Source: EA-27 sp964396265
Lineage (GTDB): Archaea > Thermoplasmatota > Thermoplasmata > RBG-16-68-12 > EA-27
Assembly: GCA_964396265.1 (NCBI GenBank)
Contig: CAYNEM010000002.1
Span: 97,176 to 161,175 of the forward strand
Direction: 5' to 3'
Length of the DNA: 64,000 nt
The notes under the pieces are model-generated. The model saw nothing but the letters and a program-made list of their open reading frames with translations. It made no database searches and was not told the origin of the DNA. Shown here piece after piece: positions 8,260 to 17,588 of this stretch (position 1 is its first letter; every line of letters begins with the position of its first letter). Position numbers and translations under genes: made by a program.

Positions 8260-9344
8260 CCGGGCAATCGCTGCCGCTCGACCTCAAGCCCATCCGCGGT
8301 CGGGTACTCCTCCACGACGAACGAGGGCCATGGGAGCTTGGCCGCAATCTCTTCGAGAACCCAGGACGCAACCTCGACTCGTCTCTTCTCGGGCACCGCC
8401 GCCAAAAGGTCGGGCGGAACCTCGAACGTGCCCGTCAGCACGCGCTCCACCGCCGCCAAATCGTCCGCCTCGATCACCCCTTTCACGAGCGTACCGTCCT
8501 CGGTCACCTCGTCGTACGGACGCGCGACGGTCGCCGCGCGCCGCTTGAGCCTCGTCCGAAGCTGCCACCCGTCCTTGTATCCGGACGAACAGTAGTGCAC
8601 CGTAATCTCCCACGGCATCTGAAGGATCTCCGCCGCAGCCTCATCCGCTCCTTTGACACCATATGACAACTCGTGCTTCATCGAGTAGTCGGACCGCCGC
8701 ATGCGGCCCCAGTTCGCCTCGGAGTACTCGAGTTCGTCGAGGTTCACAAACTCCAATCGCTCCGACTCGGCCCATCGGACGAGTTCGATTAGGTCGAGCT
8801 TCCGATCGGGGAGGAGCGGCACCTCGAGACCCACCGCCATCCCCAGGTCGCGGGCGAGACGCACCGCAGGCACAAACCCGCTCCTGGCGGCGTGCCGCCA
8901 CAGCCCTGGAGGCACGTGGAACCGGATCTCGTCGAGCCCCGCCTCCCGCGCGCGGCGGATCTTGTCGAGGTCCGTGGTCATCGTGTACAGGTGCGTCTGG
9001 AATTCCGGCCCGAACTCTCCCTTCAGCAGACGAAGGTAGTGGCACAGCCGGTCCATCGCCTCCATCGGGTCCCCGCCCGTGATCCCCGCACCCTTCGCCC
9101 GGATCGCGCGCGCCTCGGCAAGGACGTCCTCGTCCCGCTGGACGCGCATCTCGTCCGCGAAGACCACGTCCTTGTACATCTTCTCGTCCGAGACGGGACA
9201 GTAGAAGCAGTGGTACGAGCAAAGGCCCGTGACGAACAGCACCATCTTCGCACCCTCCTCGCACAGCCGGCATCCTTCCGGCAGCGAGCCCTGGATCGCG
9301 GAGCCACACGGGCGGGACCTCACGGGGAGCGCAATCGCGGACAC
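8253..9344 (-). CDS. Radical SAM enzyme, COG2108-like
   Basis: A 363-residue radical SAM protein. The iron-sulfur motif CSYHCFYC gives Cys42, Cys46 and Cys49 (CX3CX2C), and two or three extra cysteines precede it (Cys13, Cys25, Cys28). GITGGDPMEAMDRL is the glycine-rich SAM-contacting motif. The protein resembles the archaeal family annotated as pyruvate-formate-lyase-activase homologues (COG2108), whose reaction is not established. The C-terminal 100 residues are a separate acidic domain. It starts at a GTG and probably shares a transcript with the small zinc protein gene 46 bases upstream. Confidence 0.85.
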   Translation of the reverse strand: MSAIALPVRSRPCGSAIQGSLPEGCRLCEEGAKMVLFVTGLCSYHCFYCPVSDEKMYKDVVFADEMRVQRDEDVLAEARAIRAKGAGITGGDPMEAMDRLCHYLRLLKGEFGPEFQTHLYTMTTDLDKIRRAREAGLDEIRFHVPPGLWRHAARSGFVPAVRLARDLGMAVGLEVPLLPDRKLDLIELVRWAESERLEFVNLDELEYSEANWGRMRRSDYSMKHELSYGVKGADEAAAEILQMPWEITVHYCSSGYKDGWQLRTRLKRRAATVARPYDEVTEDGTLVKGVIEADDLAAVERVLTGTFEVPPDLLAAVPEKRRVEVASWVLEEIAAKLPWPSFVVEEYPTADGLEVERQRLPGY

Positions 9345-9390
9345 GGGCCTGTGACGAAGAGTCCCGAGGTATTCAAGGCTGACGCCGCGC

Positions 9391-9747
9391 TCACGGCGGG
9401 GGCGGGGCAGACTTGTGCGCCTGTGGTTCCCTCGCGCCCCCGCCGGAGACTCGGATTTCCGTGCTCATGCCGTACAGGGGAACGAGGAACCGCTGGAGCT
9501 CGTCACCGCGGTGCGCTCCGGAGTGATTGGTGGCGACGGCCCCACTCCGTGTAGGATTGACCGGGGGCGGGCCCCACAGGATTCGATACATCCGGCCTTC
9601 CTTGTCGCGATCCACGTCCAGCACCATCCCGGTCCACGGCGCGGGATTGGTTTCCAGGTCATCCTTCAAGGAGACGATGTCCCCCTCCGTGAAGAAGCAG
9701 GGGTTCTCATACGTGCAATTCGGACAGACGTGCGACCTCGAGGGCAT
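9391..9747 (-). CDS. Small zinc-binding, SH3-like protein upstream of radical SAM gene
   Basis: A 118-residue protein with an N-terminal Cys cluster (CPNCTYENPC, residues about 8-17) followed by a beta-rich segment (EGDIVSLKDD, WTGMVLDVDRD, MYRILWGPP) that resembles a small SH3-like barrel. The tail is low-complexity and Pro-rich. I prefer the ATG at 9747 because GAGGAGG lies nine bases upstream and a TATA box at 9822-9831 would place transcription start near 9800; the longer frame to 9819 would begin on top of that promoter. No family is recognised. It probably forms an operon with the radical SAM enzyme. Confidence 0.65.
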   Translation of the reverse strand: MPSRSHVCPNCTYENPCFFTEGDIVSLKDDLETNPAPWTGMVLDVDRDKEGRMYRILWGPPPVNPTRSGAVATNHSGAHRGDELQRFLVPLYGMSTEIRVSGGGAREPQAHKSAPPPP

Positions 9748-9821
9748 CGACGTGGCCTCCTCGCCCCGTCCCCCGGGCGGCGTGGCGTCCGGGGTGGACG
9801 TGCGCTCATGGGGGTCCACCC

Positions 9822-9831
9822 TTCATATAGG
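9822..9831 (-). promoter_or_regulatory. TATA box for the zinc protein/radical SAM unit
   Basis: On the minus strand CCTATATGAA sits about 75 bases before the ATG at 9747. It predicts a transcript starting near 9800 with a leader that contains the GAGGAGG ribosome-binding site. Confidence 0.5.
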
Positions 9832-9901
9832 TTGCGCAGGGAATGTAGTCTCGCGAAACGAAACAAGCGAGCGGTTAGGGGTGCGCCGAACGATTTCCAA
9901 C

Positions 9902-9909
9902 CTTATATT
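9902..9909 (+). promoter_or_regulatory. TATA box for the secreted repeat protein
   Basis: CTTATATT lies about 37 bases before the ATG at 9943, giving an expected start of transcription near 9930 and a leader of only about a dozen bases. It rules out the long upstream extension of the frame that begins near 9415. Confidence 0.6.
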
Positions 9910-9942
9910 CACCCCCGATCCCTACCTCGGAGCAGTGGTCCT

Positions 9943-11649
9943 ATGCTCGGATTGACGAAGATTGTGCTCGTGACGGTATCCCTAGCATCCCTGCTCTCCG
10001 GCGGCGTAATCGTCGCGTTGACCGGCGGGCCCGGTCCCGCGGGCGGCGCGGACTATGGCCTCGACGTGGACGGAGACGGCGCGTTCGATTGGCTCGTCGT
10101 GAGAATGGCGATGACCGTGGACACCCCGGATTGGTACAACGTGTGGGGAACCCTAGGCACGGACCAACCCTCCGGCCGCGGATGCGGGCAAGGCGGGGTC
10201 GCGATCCTCGGAGGGTCAAACGCCTACCCCCCCGACGGGGGGCGCGGCGGCGTGACGACGACTCTCGGAGGAGACGCGTACCCGATCTCATGGGCTTCCG
10301 CCCGTCAGTTCCTTGAGACGGGGGAGCACCAAATCTCTCTTGCGTTCAAGGGGACGGACATCGGCTACGTGGGCGTCGACGGACCGTACACGGTCCATGC
10401 GCAGGTGTACCGGGACGGGGAATGGGATTCGAGGACCATGGATCCGGCGATCGGCGCGCCCATCCCCGGACCCACCCCCTCGGGCTGGGAGTGGTCGTAC
10501 GAGACCCGCGCCTACGACACGAGCGCGTTCGAGCAACCCCGCTTCGCGATCCGCTTCTCCGGCGAGCGCAGCGACTCCGGCGTGGACCGGGACGGGGATG
10601 GCCTCATCGACTACCTGATGATCGAGGCGCAGGCGGACGTCGCCCTCGCGGGGACGTACTCGATCGGGGCAAGCCTCTTCGTCCCGGAGGGCGAGTGGGG
10701 GTCCACGTGGATCGCCGGGACCTGGGGCTCGATCGACCTCAGGGAGGGCCGCCAGACGATCGAGTACAGGTTCAACGGCGCGGACATCTGGGCCTCCGGG
10801 AGGAGCGGCGCTTTCGACTTCACCCTCGATGCATGGTACGGCGGGGGCTTCTACCTCGACGGGACGATCAACGGGACGATTCGCGAGGGCGAGCCGTACC
10901 CCCCGCAGACCGACGGGTTCGACGTCTACGGCGACCACCTGTGCGGGGTGACCTCGGAGTACCGCCACGAGCAGTTCGAGGAGCGCGTCGAGCCTGCGAA
11001 GTACACGGGCGTCTACGCGGACTTCGGGGAGGACTACGACGGGGACGGCCTGTTCGACGCCCTCGTGGTTCAGGCGGAGGTCGAGGTCACGGAGGCGAAC
11101 CTGTTCGACTTCTCCGGGCAGCTCGTGGCCGGTGACGGTTCCCTTTGGATCGGTGGCGCCTGGGAGCAGGTCTACCTCGACGTCGGGGTCCACATGCTCG
11201 CACTTCGCTTCCCCGGGCCGGACATCCGGCGGAGCGGCATCGACGGCCCCTACCGCGTGGACCTGAACCTCGTCGTCGCGAACCGCGATCCGGCGACCAC
11301 GATCTTCACGGCCCCTTACCGCCACACGGACTTCGACGGTGACGATCAGACGCGCGGCATGCACTGGATCGCGAACCTGACCGCGGACGGCACCGCGATC
11401 GCGGTCCTCGTCGTCCGCGGCCTCGACATGCTCGACTTCGTGATCGAGGATGTCCTGGGCGTGGAGGCGTACGCGAGCACGGGCGAGGTCGTGTTCCAGG
11501 CGCGCGAAAAGGTGTACCTGGCGAGCGGCGGCGATTCCCAGTCGTTCCCATTCGCGTGGAGCCCGACCCCGGGTACGTACGTCGTGCGCGCCACGCTTGG
11601 ATCGCCGGACCAGCCCAACGGCGTCATCGAGATCGTCGTCACGGTGTGA
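9943..11649 (+). CDS. Secreted Asp/Gly-rich repeat surface protein
   Basis: A 568-residue exported protein. Residues about 5-27 form a hydrophobic signal or anchor (KIVLVTVSLASLLSGGVIVAL). Three homologous units follow, each opened by an acidic calcium-type loop: DVDGDGAFDW (about residue 43), DRDGDGLIDY (about 214) and DYDGDGLFDA (about 366), then alternating beta strands ending in a DGPY-type motif. The final 100 residues are a beta-sandwich-like domain. There is no C-terminal transmembrane helix. The same unit occurs four times in the surface protein encoded at 55109-58843. Likely role: cell-surface structural or ligand-binding protein stabilised by metal ions. Confidence 0.82.
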   Translation: MLGLTKIVLVTVSLASLLSGGVIVALTGGPGPAGGADYGLDVDGDGAFDWLVVRMAMTVDTPDWYNVWGTLGTDQPSGRGCGQGGVAILGGSNAYPPDGGRGGVTTTLGGDAYPISWASARQFLETGEHQISLAFKGTDIGYVGVDGPYTVHAQVYRDGEWDSRTMDPAIGAPIPGPTPSGWEWSYETRAYDTSAFEQPRFAIRFSGERSDSGVDRDGDGLIDYLMIEAQADVALAGTYSIGASLFVPEGEWGSTWIAGTWGSIDLREGRQTIEYRFNGADIWASGRSGAFDFTLDAWYGGGFYLDGTINGTIREGEPYPPQTDGFDVYGDHLCGVTSEYRHEQFEERVEPAKYTGVYADFGEDYDGDGLFDALVVQAEVEVTEANLFDFSGQLVAGDGSLWIGGAWEQVYLDVGVHMLALRFPGPDIRRSGIDGPYRVDLNLVVANRDPATTIFTAPYRHTDFDGDDQTRGMHWIANLTADGTAIAVLVVRGLDMLDFVIEDVLGVEAYASTGEVVFQAREKVYLASGGDSQSFPFAWSPTPGTYVVRATLGSPDQPNGVIEIVVTV

Positions 11650-11652
11650 TCG

Positions 11653-11946
11653 TCACACGGGGCGCTTGCACCGGGCGCACACGAGGCGGCAGTCGTTCTT
11701 GCACTCCATGCACGTGCCGTGAAGGAACCGCTCGCGCACGGGGGCGTGGTGGCAGTCGCTCACCGCGCTCACCATGTGCCCACAGTAGTTGCACAGGTGC
11801 TGCGTCGGCTTCCTTCCCATGATGTACCGTTGGTACGCCATGAGTGCCACGAGGGCGACCAAGGCGCCGCCGATGATGGCCCCGAGCGCCCAGCACGTGA
11901 GCTCCTGCCGTAGGACCGCAGAGAGGCCCTGGCCGGCGACGCCCAC
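11653..11946 (-). CDS. Small membrane protein with zinc ribbons
   Basis: A 97-residue protein with one transmembrane helix (LGAIIGGALVALVALMAYQ, about residues 21-39) followed by a cytoplasmic-looking Cys/His-rich tail: CNYCGH, CHH, CMECKND and CARC, enough for two zinc sites. The GTG start at 11946 has a TATA-like element on the minus strand (TTCAAATACG, 11970-11979) about 27 bases upstream, so the mRNA is probably leaderless. Function unknown. It is divergent from ksgA and converges with the surface protein gene. Confidence 0.75.
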   Translation of the reverse strand: MGVAGQGLSAVLRQELTCWALGAIIGGALVALVALMAYQRYIMGRKPTQHLCNYCGHMVSAVSDCHHAPVRERFLHGTCMECKNDCRLVCARCKRPV

Positions 11947-12017
11947 GACGCGACGATTTCGGCCTCCGTATTTGAACGTGTCCCTAACATTATTGGCGGC
12001 CCCGGGGATACCGGCGT

Positions 12018-12830
12018 GTGAAGGCCGAGGATGCGAGGAGCCGATTGCGCGCGATCGGGATGCGCGCTTCGAAGGGGCTCGGCCAGCACTTCCTGCTCGA
12101 CGAGGGCATCGCCGACCGTCATGTGGAACTCGCGAGGATCGCCGCGAACGACATCGTTCTCGAAATCGGCCCCGGGCTCGGGATCCTCACGGAACGCTTG
12201 TTGGGGAAAGGGGCGCACGTGGTGGCGGTGGAGATGGACCGTCGGCTCGCGCGGGCCCTCCACGGCCTTGGCGGCAACCTCAACGTCATCGAGGGCGACG
12301 CCGTCAGGGTGCCGCTCCCGTCCTTCGACAAGGTGGTCAGCAACCTCCCGTACCAGATCTCTTCGCCGATCACCTTCCGCCTGCTCGACCACCCGTTCGA
12401 CCGGGCAGCGCTCATGTACCAGCGGGAGTTCGCGGAGCGGCTCGTCGCAAGGCCGGGGACGGAGCACTATTCGCGCCTCTCGGTGAAGGCCTACGTCCGG
12501 TGCAAGGCCATCGTGGCCGAGGATGTGCCTCGCGCCGCGTTCTGGCCACAGCCCAAGGTGGACTCCGCGATCGTCGTGCTCGAACCCCGCCCGTTCCCCT
12601 TCCCCGTGACGGACCCGGGCGTGTTCGACGCGGTCGTTGACGCGACGTTCGAACATCGACGCAAGATGATCGAGAACTCTCTCCCCCTGACCTGGAATCG
12701 ATTCGCCGAGTCCCGCGCTGCATTCGACAGGATGCTCGACGCGGCGCCTTACCGGAGGAGTCGGCCGGAGGAACTCACCCCGGAGCAGTTCGGCGAGCTT
12801 GCGGACGCCTTCGCCCATGGGAAGGGTTAA
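12018..12830 (+). CDS. ksgA: Ribosomal RNA small subunit adenine dimethyltransferase (KsgA/Dim1)
   Basis: A 270-residue SAM-dependent enzyme that dimethylates two adjacent adenosines at the 3' end of 16S rRNA during small-subunit assembly. Seen motifs: KGLGQHFLLDEG near residue 19, SAM-binding VLEIGPGLGILTE (about 47-59), and the catalytic NLPY in SNLPYQISSPITF (about 108-120). The C-terminal helical domain ends in EQFGELADAF. Start is GTG at 12018, shortly after an AT-rich CTAACATTATTGG promoter-like stretch. The length matches archaeal Dim1. Confidence 0.95.
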   Translation: MKAEDARSRLRAIGMRASKGLGQHFLLDEGIADRHVELARIAANDIVLEIGPGLGILTERLLGKGAHVVAVEMDRRLARALHGLGGNLNVIEGDAVRVPLPSFDKVVSNLPYQISSPITFRLLDHPFDRAALMYQREFAERLVARPGTEHYSRLSVKAYVRCKAIVAEDVPRAAFWPQPKVDSAIVVLEPRPFPFPVTDPGVFDAVVDATFEHRRKMIENSLPLTWNRFAESRAAFDRMLDAAPYRRSRPEELTPEQFGELADAFAHGKG

Positions 12831-12869
12831 GACCCCCTAGAGGTCTCTGCGACTACTTCGGGGCGGGGT

Positions 12870-13742
12870 ATGGTCCGCAGGAAGGTTCCTTCCGAGCTTG
12901 ACAAGGCAGAGATCAAGCTCAGCGACTTGATGAACCGGCGGGACTCCTTCAACGAGCAGGCGAATGTCCTCCGCCAGGAGCGAGATCAACTTCACGAGCA
13001 GAAGCGCTCCGTTTCCGCTGAGGTGAGGAGCCTCAAGGGGGCTCGGGATGCGTTCGTCCGCGAGATGCGCGCGCACAAGGGCGTGAGGAACGAGCTGCAG
13101 GACAAGGCGAAGAAGCTCGTCGACATCCGCCGAGAGTTCCGCGGGAAGATGAAGGAGAACGTCACGGGGGAGCTGGCGTCGTTGCGCAAGGACTTCAAGC
13201 GCATCGAGATGGAACAGCAGACCGTCCCGATGAAGCTCGACGAGGAGAACGAACTCATCGAGAACTTGCGAGCCACGATGCGCCATATCCGTGAGCTCGA
13301 GAAGATGAAGGGGCAACAGGACGCGGTCACGAAGGAGGTCCGGGACCTCGACTCGACCATCGACGACCTGTTCAAGGATGCGGACACGGAGCACGAGCAG
13401 GTCGTTCATCTGTCCCGGAAGGCGAACGACCTACACGACAAGGTCACGGAACTCATCAAGAACATCGCAATCCTGATTGTCGAGTCGGACAAGAAGCACG
13501 AGGAGTACCTCGAGACCCGGGAGAAGGCGGACGAGATCCATCAGAAGGTCGTCGAGATGCGCGAGAAGGTGCTCACGACGCGGGAGGCACAGCGGGCGGA
13601 GGTCCGCGAGGTCCGACAGTACCTGAAGCAGCACCGCCTGGAGGTCCGTCGGAACCTGTTTGACGAAAAGAAACTCGACGAGTTCGCGGACAAGGCCGTG
13701 CAGGCGCTCCTCAATAAAGGCAAGGTGGAGATCCGCGGATGA
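12870..13742 (+). CDS. Long coiled-coil protein, COG1340-like
   Basis: A 290-residue, highly charged, almost entirely helical protein with heptad patterning from about residue 5 to 265, and few Gly or Pro. It matches the general form of the archaeal COG1340 coiled-coil proteins, whose role is not established. Its stop overlaps the start of the sugar nucleotidyltransferase gene (ATGA), so the two are co-translated. It could be a scaffold; nothing catalytic is visible. Confidence 0.8.
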   Translation: MVRRKVPSELDKAEIKLSDLMNRRDSFNEQANVLRQERDQLHEQKRSVSAEVRSLKGARDAFVREMRAHKGVRNELQDKAKKLVDIRREFRGKMKENVTGELASLRKDFKRIEMEQQTVPMKLDEENELIENLRATMRHIRELEKMKGQQDAVTKEVRDLDSTIDDLFKDADTEHEQVVHLSRKANDLHDKVTELIKNIAILIVESDKKHEEYLETREKADEIHQKVVEMREKVLTTREAQRAEVREVRQYLKQHRLEVRRNLFDEKKLDEFADKAVQALLNKGKVEIRG

Positions 13743-14818
13743 AGGCGATCGTCCTCGCGGGCGGCGAGGGCCAACGCCTCCGGCCGCTGACCCAATCCCG
13801 TCCCAAACCGTTGCTCCCTGTGGCGGGGCGCCCGTGCGTCGACTTTGTTCTGCGTTCCCTGGTAAATTCCGGAGTGAGGGAGCTCGTGATCACGACCGCC
13901 TACATGTCCGACCGGCTCATCCGTGCGATCGCGGAGGGCCTCGGCTACGACGCTTCTATCCTGTACTCGTTCGAGGGGACGCCCGCGGGCACCGCGGGGA
14001 GCGTGAAGCGCGTGGCGAACTTCATCGATGACACGTTCGTGGTGGCGATGGGCGACGTCCTCGTGGACCTCGACGTGCGCCCCTTGATCGACTTCCACCG
14101 CCGACGGAAGTCCGTCGCGACGATCGCGCTCACGGAGGTCGAGGACCCGACCGGCTACGGCATCGCGGGCCTGGGGAAGGACGGGCGAATCGAGAGGTTC
14201 AAGGAGAAACCGCGCCCGGAGGAGGCGTTCTCGAAGCTCGTGAACGCTGGGATCTACGTGCTCGAGCCGGAGGTCCTGGAGCTCATTCCGGAGAACACGA
14301 AGTTCGACTTCTCCAAGGACGTGTTCCCGATGATGCTCGCGAAGGGGCTGGCGCTTTACGGTATGAGGATCGAGGGGGTGTGGGTCGACATCGGCCGACC
14401 GAGGGACCTCATCCGCGCGAGCCTTGAGGTGGTGCGCCGCGAAGGGCGCGAACATCAGATGCTGGGACGAGACCCGTTCGGGCCGGCGTTGGTGGGTAAG
14501 GGGCTCATCCTCGAACCGGGGGTGCGTCTTGCCGGCCCTCTGTACCTGGGATCGAACGTGCGCATCGGGAAGGGCGCCGTCGTGGAAGGGGCCTGCCTGT
14601 ACGATGACGTCATCGTCGAGGCGGGAGCCACGATCCGGGAGTCCGTGATCCTCGAGGGGACGCACGTGGGGAAGGATAGCGAGGTCCTCGACTCCGTCCT
14701 TTCCGAGAGATGCGTGATCGAGGAGGGGGCTCACCTGTCGGGATCGATTATCGGGGACGGGATGACCGTGAAGGCTCGCTCGCGCCTCCAGGATGCGACG
14801 ATCGCGCCCCCGGGATAG
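13739..14818 (+). CDS. Sugar-1-phosphate nucleotidyltransferase with left-handed beta-helix domain
   Basis: A 359-residue two-domain enzyme. The N-terminal nucleotidyltransferase has LAGGEGQRLRPLT (residues 6-18), the RPKPLLPVAGRP phosphate/sugar-binding strip and the metal-binding VVAMGDVLVDLD. From about residue 255 hexapeptide-type repeats (GPLYLGSNVRIGKGAVV and following) form a left-handed beta-helix. It should join an NTP and a sugar-1-phosphate to make an NDP-sugar (glucose, mannose or GlcNAc type) for glycans or lipids. Whether the beta-helix also has acetyltransferase activity, as in GlmU, cannot be read here. It is coupled to the upstream coiled-coil gene. Confidence 0.9.
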   Translation: MKAIVLAGGEGQRLRPLTQSRPKPLLPVAGRPCVDFVLRSLVNSGVRELVITTAYMSDRLIRAIAEGLGYDASILYSFEGTPAGTAGSVKRVANFIDDTFVVAMGDVLVDLDVRPLIDFHRRRKSVATIALTEVEDPTGYGIAGLGKDGRIERFKEKPRPEEAFSKLVNAGIYVLEPEVLELIPENTKFDFSKDVFPMMLAKGLALYGMRIEGVWVDIGRPRDLIRASLEVVRREGREHQMLGRDPFGPALVGKGLILEPGVRLAGPLYLGSNVRIGKGAVVEGACLYDDVIVEAGATIRESVILEGTHVGKDSEVLDSVLSERCVIEEGAHLSGSIIGDGMTVKARSRLQDATIAPPG

Positions 14819-14827
14819 GTGACCGCG

Positions 14828-17554
14828 TCAGCCCGAGGGCGCCGGATTGCCGGCCCGCGGCGCAAACCGCTTGACGAGCCGTTTCTGGACCTCTGCCGCA
14901 ACGACGACCCATGGGGCGACGAGGAGGAGGGCCGCCCAGTCCCAGGGACCGAGAGGCACCGTGGCGAACATGGCTTGCATCGCCGGGTGGTAAATCGCAA
15001 GGAGTTGCAGGGCGAGCGCCCCCGCGATGCCGACCAACAGGTAGCGGTTCGAGAAGAGGCCCACGCGGCCCAGGGGTTCGCCGAGGCTGCGGCAGTTGAA
15101 CGCGTTCGCCAGCTCGAAGAGGACGAGCGCAGTGAACGCCATCGTCCGCGCCCCCGCCAGGCCGTCCGAACCGAGCTTGAGGGAGAAGAGCCCCATCGTA
15201 CCCACGAGCATCACCGCCAGCACGGCGACCATGAGGAGACGCACCTCGAAGGAGATCAGCCCCGCGTTCAGCCGCCGCGGACTCCTCGTGAGGACCCCGG
15301 GGTGCCGCGGCTCCAGGCTCAACGAGAGCACCGCCGGCGTGGCGGTGACCATGTTTATCCACACGATGTGGACGGCGAGCAGCGGCAGGGGGAATCCCGC
15401 GGCGATGCACGCGATGAGGACGGCCGCCTCGCTCAGGTTCGTGGTGAACAAGAAGGCGACGACGCGCTTGATGTTCATGAACGCGACCCGACCCTCCTCG
15501 ATGGCGGCCACGATGCTCGTGAAGTTGTCGTCCGTCAGGACGATCTCCGACGCGTCCCTGGCGACGTCCGTGCCGGAGATCCCCATCGCGATCCCCACGT
15601 CCGCACGCTTGAGGGCGGGCGAGTCGTTCACGCCGTCCCCGGTGACTGCGACGACGTTGCCCTTCTTCTTCAGGGCCTCGACCACGCGGAGCTTCACGTG
15701 CGGCGACACGCGCGCGAAAACGTTCGTCCTATCGAGCTCCCGCGCGAACTGTTCGTCGTCCATCCCCTCGACGCGGTCGCCCGTCAGAACCTGCGCGTGC
15801 GCATCGTCGATGATGGAGAGGCGGCGCGCGATCGCCTCGGCCGTGAGCCGGTGGTCCCCCGTGAGCATCACGACGCGAATCCCCGCCGCGTGGCACCGCC
15901 GGACTGACTCCGCCACGCCCGCGCGCGGCGGGTCCATGAGGCCGACGAAGCCGACGAACACGAGGTCGCGCATCGCTTCGTCGTCCAGGGCCGTCCCCGC
16001 CGTGTCCATGTCCCGGTAGGCGAACCCGAGGACGCGAAGCCCCTGCCCCGACATCTCCGACGCGCGCTGCTCGTAGAACTCTCGGCGATCCGGCGCGAGG
16101 TCGATGGCGAGATCGCCCTCGAGGCTGCGAGTGCAGCGCTGCAGGATCACCTCGGGAGCTCCCTTGGCATAGAGCTGGGGACCGACTCCGACGCCCTCGT
16201 ACTGGACGGCCATGTACTTCCGCTCATGGGAGAACGGGATCTCGCCAAGGCGATTCGCGCGCTCCACGACCGGCGTCCCGACCTGGGAGGCGAACAGAAG
16301 GAGCGCGACCTCCGTCGGATCGCCCCGGACCTGAAGACCCTCGTCCCCGTACTCCTCGCGCAGGTCGTGACAGAGGGAGGAGATGCGACCGAGCATGACG
16401 AGCGGGGCCTCGGCGACACCGCCGTCCGCCGCATGCGCTAGCAAGTCCATGTCGACGCGATGTCCTGGCAGGTACGCGCGCGCGACCTTCATCCGGTTCT
16501 CCGTCAGGGTGCCGGTCTTGTCCGTGCAGATCACCGTTGCTGCGCCGAGGGTCTCGACCGCGGAGAGCTTTCGCACGACCGCATGGCGCCGGGCCATCCG
16601 CTGCACGCCCACCGCCAGGACGATCGAGACGGCCGCCGGGAGCCCCTCAGGGATGATCGAAACGGCCTCGCCGAGGGCGAACAGGACGACGTCCCCCAGC
16701 GCCAAACCCCGCGCGAGGCCGATCACGAGGATGAGAAGGACCGCGAACGCGGCGAACGCCGCGATCAGCTTGCTGAACGCACGCACCTCCCGCATGAGGG
16801 GGGAGAGGTCCGTGCGCACGGATTGGAGCGTGGTCGCGATCTTCCCCATCTCGGTGTCCGCCCCCGTGGCGGTGACGAGGAACGACCCGTGCCCCCCAAC
16901 GACGAGGGTGCCCATGTACACCATGGAGGGCCGCTCCGGGATCGGGGCGTTCGCAAGCTCAGTGGCGGCGGGGGTCTTCATCACGGGCAGCGATTCTCCC
17001 GTGAGGATCGACTCCTCGGTCTCGACGCCTTGTCCCTGGACCATTCGCCCGTCCGCGGGGATCGCGTCTCCTGATTCGAGAAGGACGAGGTCCCCCGGCA
17101 CCAGCTCCGAGGTGGGGACCGCGCGCGGGACGCCCCCGCGCATCACCGCGGCCTTCGGCGCATTCAGCTTCTTGAGCGACGTGAGCGCTCGCTCTGCCTT
17201 GTACTCCTGCATGAACCCGATCATGACGTTCGCCGAGACCGCGACCGCGATCACGAACGCCGTCAGATAGGTGTGGACGGCCACGGAGATACACGCGGCA
17301 GCGAAGAGCACGAGGATGAACGGGCTGAGGACCTGGTGCGCGAGCAGCGGGAGGGGGCCGGCACGGCGCCCCTCCGGGAGGGCGTTCGGACCGTATGCCT
17401 CCAAGCGGACCGCGGCCTCTTCTTCCGTGATTCCCTCGGGAGTGGATCGGAGGCGTGCGCGCACTTCCGGGACGGGCATCGCGTGCCACGCCACGGCGTC
17501 TGGCTGTCTCCGAGGAGAAGACCTTCGGTTGGAGTGAAGAGAGTCTCTGCCCAT
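14828..17554 (-). CDS. P2-type cation-transporting ATPase (CtpF/PMR1-like)
   Basis: A 908-residue ion pump. The phosphorylation motif is DKTGTLTENRM (about residue 345), with TGDGVNDSPALKRAD as the hinge (about 638) and an actuator TGES. TM4 has IIPEGLP, TM5 NLSEAAV and TM6 WINMVTATPA. Compared with SERCA the Glu of PEGL, the Asn/Glu of TM5 and the Asn and Thr of TM6 are kept but the TM6 Asp is Ala, as in CtpF-like bacterial pumps, so calcium specificity is not certain. I chose the ATG at 17554; a TATA-like element (minus CATATTTAGA, 17587-17597) lies about 38 bases upstream. Longer starts would run into hutI. Confidence 0.9.
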   Translation of the reverse strand: MGRDSLHSNRRSSPRRQPDAVAWHAMPVPEVRARLRSTPEGITEEEAAVRLEAYGPNALPEGRRAGPLPLLAHQVLSPFILVLFAAACISVAVHTYLTAFVIAVAVSANVMIGFMQEYKAERALTSLKKLNAPKAAVMRGGVPRAVPTSELVPGDLVLLESGDAIPADGRMVQGQGVETEESILTGESLPVMKTPAATELANAPIPERPSMVYMGTLVVGGHGSFLVTATGADTEMGKIATTLQSVRTDLSPLMREVRAFSKLIAAFAAFAVLLILVIGLARGLALGDVVLFALGEAVSIIPEGLPAAVSIVLAVGVQRMARRHAVVRKLSAVETLGAATVICTDKTGTLTENRMKVARAYLPGHRVDMDLLAHAADGGVAEAPLVMLGRISSLCHDLREEYGDEGLQVRGDPTEVALLLFASQVGTPVVERANRLGEIPFSHERKYMAVQYEGVGVGPQLYAKGAPEVILQRCTRSLEGDLAIDLAPDRREFYEQRASEMSGQGLRVLGFAYRDMDTAGTALDDEAMRDLVFVGFVGLMDPPRAGVAESVRRCHAAGIRVVMLTGDHRLTAEAIARRLSIIDDAHAQVLTGDRVEGMDDEQFARELDRTNVFARVSPHVKLRVVEALKKKGNVVAVTGDGVNDSPALKRADVGIAMGISGTDVARDASEIVLTDDNFTSIVAAIEEGRVAFMNIKRVVAFLFTTNLSEAAVLIACIAAGFPLPLLAVHIVWINMVTATPAVLSLSLEPRHPGVLTRSPRRLNAGLISFEVRLLMVAVLAVMLVGTMGLFSLKLGSDGLAGARTMAFTALVLFELANAFNCRSLGEPLGRVGLFSNRYLLVGIAGALALQLLAIYHPAMQAMFATVPLGPWDWAALLLVAPWVVVAAEVQKRLVKRFAPRAGNPAPSG

Positions 17555-17588
17555 CCCATCCCTTCTAGGCACGGAAGGAGGTTTTCCT

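Noticed and set aside
9415..9942. Upstream extension of the secreted repeat protein to 9415
   Set aside because: It crosses the divergent zinc protein gene and the TATA box at 9902; the signal peptide starts at 9943.
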